A stretch of DNA of 16,362 nucleotides from Methylomonas sp. GTDB taxonomy: Bacteria; Pseudomonadota; Gammaproteobacteria; Methylococcales; Methylomonadaceae. The stretch spans positions 1 through 16,362 of the forward strand of contig JALSIU010000210.1 of the NCBI GenBank assembly GCA_026989715.1, read 5' to 3'. Below, piece after piece: positions 14,272 to 16,362 of the stretch (positions within the stretch are counted from its first letter, which is position 1; every line of letters begins with the position of its first letter). The notes below the pieces were generated by a model. The model saw only the letters and a list, made by a program, of their open reading frames with translations, was not told the origin of the DNA and did not search any database. The position numbers and the translations under genes were made by a program.

Positions 14272-15729
14272 ATGAAAAAACCACCCACACAACGCCGTAT
14301 TCTTGGTCCATTTAATCGTGTAGAAGGCGATTTGGAAGTACATGTTGCAATAGATGAAAATCAAGTCAGTAAAGCATGGGTCAATTCGCCTTTATTTCGT
14401 GGTTTTGAACAAATATTACAAGCTAAAGACCCGTTAGATGCGCTGGTTTATACGCCTAGAATCTGCGGTATTTGCTCAGTTTCTCAATCGATTGCCGCTG
14501 CACAAGCACTTGCAGTTGCACAAGGTATACAAATTTGCCCTAATGGGCAATTGGCTGCCAACCTTATTCTCGCAGCCGAAAATATGGCCGATCACCTGAC
14601 CCATTTTTATCTTTTCTTTATGCCTGATTTTGCACGCCCTGTGTATGCCGATAAAAACTGGTTTGACAGCATTCAGGCACGCTTTAAAGCACAAACGGGC
14701 ACTGCAACAAAAGAAGTCTTACCGGCACGTGCGGCCTTATTGCATTTAACTGGTATTCTTGCCGGTAAATGGCCACATTCTCTGGCGATACAACCAGGTG
14801 GAACGACACGTCCCATCACCGCACAAGAAAAAATCAGCCTACTCACCATCATTCGTAGCTTTCGTCATTTTTTACAGGAAACACTGTTTGGTGCTGAACT
14901 TGAACAAGTTGCCGCCATTCAATCGGCAAATGCACTCTCCACGTGGCAACAAAGCTATCCCAACGCAGATTTTTCCCGATTTTTAATGCTTGCCGATGAC
15001 TTAAACTTAGACTCTCTCGGGCGTGCCGGTGATTGCTTTATGAGTTATGGCGCGTATCACAATCAACAAACGGCATTGTTTAAAGCCGGAGTTTGGCAAC
15101 ATCAATACGCTCCATTAGAACCCCATCAAATCAGCGAAGACCTATCACATAGCTGGTTAAGCGGTGAACACGAAGCCAAGCACCCTTTTGAGGGCAGCAC
15201 GCTCGCCGGCAATCACGAGCCTGACGGCTATAGCTGGTGTAAAGCCCCCAGACTTGATGGAAAAATGGTTGAAGTCGGCGCGATTGCTCGGCAAATAGTC
15301 AATGGTCAAGCATTGATTCAAGAACTCGTCTCGCACTCAGGTAGTAATGTACATCACCGCGTAGTCGCCCGCTTGCTGGAGTTGGCTCTCGTGGTTCCTG
15401 AAATGGAAAAATGGTGTCAACAAATACACGTGCAAGACACTTTTTGCCTAACAGCCCCCATGCCGGAAGAGGCTCAAGGTGCAGGACTCGTCGAAGCCGC
15501 ACGTGGGAGTTTAGGGCACTGGCTCAGCATCAAAGGCGGTCGTATTGATAACTATCAAATTATCGCACCGACCACCTGGAATTTTTCCCCTCGTGATGCA
15601 TCCGCTCAACCTGGTGCTTTAGAATTGGCATTACAAGGAACACGTGTGGAAGATGAGGCCAAAGCCTCCGTTGCTATCCAGCATATTATCCGCTCTTTTG
15701 ATCCGTGCATGGTGTGCACGGTACATTAA
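14272..15729 (+). CDS. hupV: Regulatory (H2-sensing) hydrogenase large subunit HupV/HoxC
   Basis: HupV holds the NiFe(CN)2CO site that senses H2 and pairs with HupU. The 485-residue product has RVEGD (16-20), C65-x2-C68 in RICGIC, and C479-x2-C482 in DPCMVCTVH. It ends right at that His, so no C-terminal peptide has to be cut; this is the hallmark of sensors as opposed to enzymes. I67 (inside the first CxxC) and F115 (in HFYLFFMPD) correspond by alignment with the expected offset of five to Ile62 and Phe110 of Ralstonia HoxC, the residues that narrow the gas channel and exclude O2. The start ATG lacks a strong ribosome binding site, so translation may depend on the upstream frame. hypF follows after 8 bases. 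Confidence 0.95.
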   Translation: MKKPPTQRRILGPFNRVEGDLEVHVAIDENQVSKAWVNSPLFRGFEQILQAKDPLDALVYTPRICGICSVSQSIAAAQALAVAQGIQICPNGQLAANLILAAENMADHLTHFYLFFMPDFARPVYADKNWFDSIQARFKAQTGTATKEVLPARAALLHLTGILAGKWPHSLAIQPGGTTRPITAQEKISLLTIIRSFRHFLQETLFGAELEQVAAIQSANALSTWQQSYPNADFSRFLMLADDLNLDSLGRAGDCFMSYGAYHNQQTALFKAGVWQHQYAPLEPHQISEDLSHSWLSGEHEAKHPFEGSTLAGNHEPDGYSWCKAPRLDGKMVEVGAIARQIVNGQALIQELVSHSGSNVHHRVVARLLELALVVPEMEKWCQQIHVQDTFCLTAPMPEEAQGAGLVEAARGSLGHWLSIKGGRIDNYQIIAPTTWNFSPRDASAQPGALELALQGTRVEDEAKASVAIQHIIRSFDPCMVCTVH

Positions 15730-15737
15730 GCATAATC

Positions 15738-16362
15738 ATGACAACAGACAATCTAACAATCGGGTGGCAAATTCGCGTACGTGGGCTAGTGCAAGGCGTT
15801 GGTTTTCGCCCAACTGTCTGGCGTCTGGCGCAGCAATTACAGTTATCCGGTCATGTATTGAATGATGGTGACGGTGTTTTAATTGAAATTTGGGGAAGCC
15901 AAACCTTACTAGAACGCTTTACTGAATCCTTGCAGACGCATTGCCCACCTTTAGCCCGAATTGATAGCCTACAGCAACAATGCTTATCCGGCAGGCCAGC
16001 CACCACTTTCCAAATTATTGCCAGCCAGATCAGTCATATACAAACCGCCATTGCAGCAGATAGCGCAACGTGTTCAGAGTGTACCGCAGATATTAATGAT
16101 GCAAACAATCGACGTTATCGCTACCCCTTTACCAATTGTACTAATTGCGGACCTCGGCTGTCGATTATTCACAGCATACCGTATGACCGCATCCATACCA
16201 GCATGGCGGACTTTAAGCAATGCTCAAAGTGTCAGTCTGAATATGATAATCCTGCCAATCGTCGCTTTCATGCACAACCGAATGCCTGCCCCGACTGCGG
16301 CCCAAAGCTATGGCTAGAACCCCCTATTTCGCCGAATACGGACATGGATATATTGGCGCAAG
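15738..16362 (+). CDS. hypF: Carbamoyltransferase HypF, N-terminal part (cut by right edge)
   Basis: HypF makes the thiocarbamoyl precursor of the active-site cyanide ligands on HypE from carbamoyl phosphate. The visible 208 residues stay open to the edge. The acylphosphatase domain (about 10-95) has VRGLVQGVGFRPTVWRLA (14-31). Two zinc-finger modules of the CxxC-x18-CxxC type follow: C112/C115 with C134/C137, and C162/C165 with C184/C187. The YrdC-like and carbamoyltransferase domains lie beyond the window. ATG 15738 is 8 bases after hupV, with only a weak AAG upstream. The order hupUV-hypF matches that of Rhodobacter-type clusters. Confidence 0.95.
   Translation, partial: MTTDNLTIGWQIRVRGLVQGVGFRPTVWRLAQQLQLSGHVLNDGDGVLIEIWGSQTLLERFTESLQTHCPPLARIDSLQQQCLSGRPATTFQIIASQISHIQTAIAADSATCSECTADINDANNRRYRYPFTNCTNCGPRLSIIHSIPYDRIHTSMADFKQCSKCQSEYDNPANRRFHAQPNACPDCGPKLWLEPPISPNTDMDILAQ

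Noticed and set aside
4543..15729. Possibility that hupUV is an energy-conserving hydrogenase
   Set aside because: No Tat signal, no cleavable C-terminal peptide, sensor-type gas-channel residues, and a kinase and regulator next to it.
1..16362. CRISPR array, tRNA, rRNA, transposase or phage genes
   Set aside because: None seen on either strand; no direct-repeat array and no recognisable transposase or integrase motif.

Overview
The window looks like chromosomal DNA of a moderately AT-rich gammaproteobacterium. A methanotroph-like (Methylococcales) or related chemolithotrophic lineage is the best guess. That guess rests on a proteobacterial hup/hyp/hox-type gene set and an AMP-phosphorylase-like/PRPP-synthase-like gene pair; no rRNA or taxonomic marker is present. 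Most of the window (about 4.5 kb to the right end) is a dense, single-direction [NiFe]-hydrogenase maturation and H2-sensing cluster.

Left part (1-1.5 kb): the edge of a possible membrane-protein gene (minus strand), then two divergent small exported proteins of unknown function (minus 270-626, plus 791-1180). Each has a signal peptide and a plausible promoter and terminator. A 69-codon minus-strand ORF (1296-1505) follows, with a dyad over its start codon. Next is a leftward pair: a long nucleoside/AMP phosphorylase (2563-4098) followed by a PRPP-synthase family protein (1582-2457). Together they suggest nucleotide and ribose-phosphate salvage.

Between 4099 and 4542 there is no convincing gene. 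The gap holds an approximately 118-bp imperfect palindrome, a second smaller hairpin and a candidate sigma70 promoter reading into the hydrogenase cluster.

Hydrogenase cluster (all plus strand, mostly overlapping or a few bases apart): hupD (maturation protease), hupF (HypC-like), hupG (HyaE-like), hupH (HyaF-like), hupI (rubredoxin), hupJ (HybE-like), hupK (degenerate large-subunit-like scaffold), hypA and hypB (nickel delivery), hupR/hoxA (NtrC-type regulator), hupT/hoxJ (PAS sensor kinase), hupU/hoxB and hupV/hoxC (the H2-sensing regulatory hydrogenase), and the start of hypF (CN ligand synthesis), which is cut by the right edge. HupU lacks a Tat signal. HupV ends exactly at DPCMVCTVH with no tail to cleave, and carries the bulky Ile and Phe gas-channel residues of O2-insensitive sensors.

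The genes form one logic unit. HupUV senses H2 and signals through HupT to HupR, which should act at sigma54 promoters of an uptake hydrogenase, while HupDFGHIJK and HypABF mature that enzyme. The uptake hydrogenase structural genes (hupSLC) and hypCDE are not in the window. Two tiny ORFs are wedged in the cluster (after hypA and between hupU and hupV) and are the least explained coding-like sequences. I found no CRISPR, tRNA, rRNA or insertion-sequence transposase. No clearly undescribed multi-gene system is visible; the novelty candidates are small ORFs and structured DNA/RNA elements.
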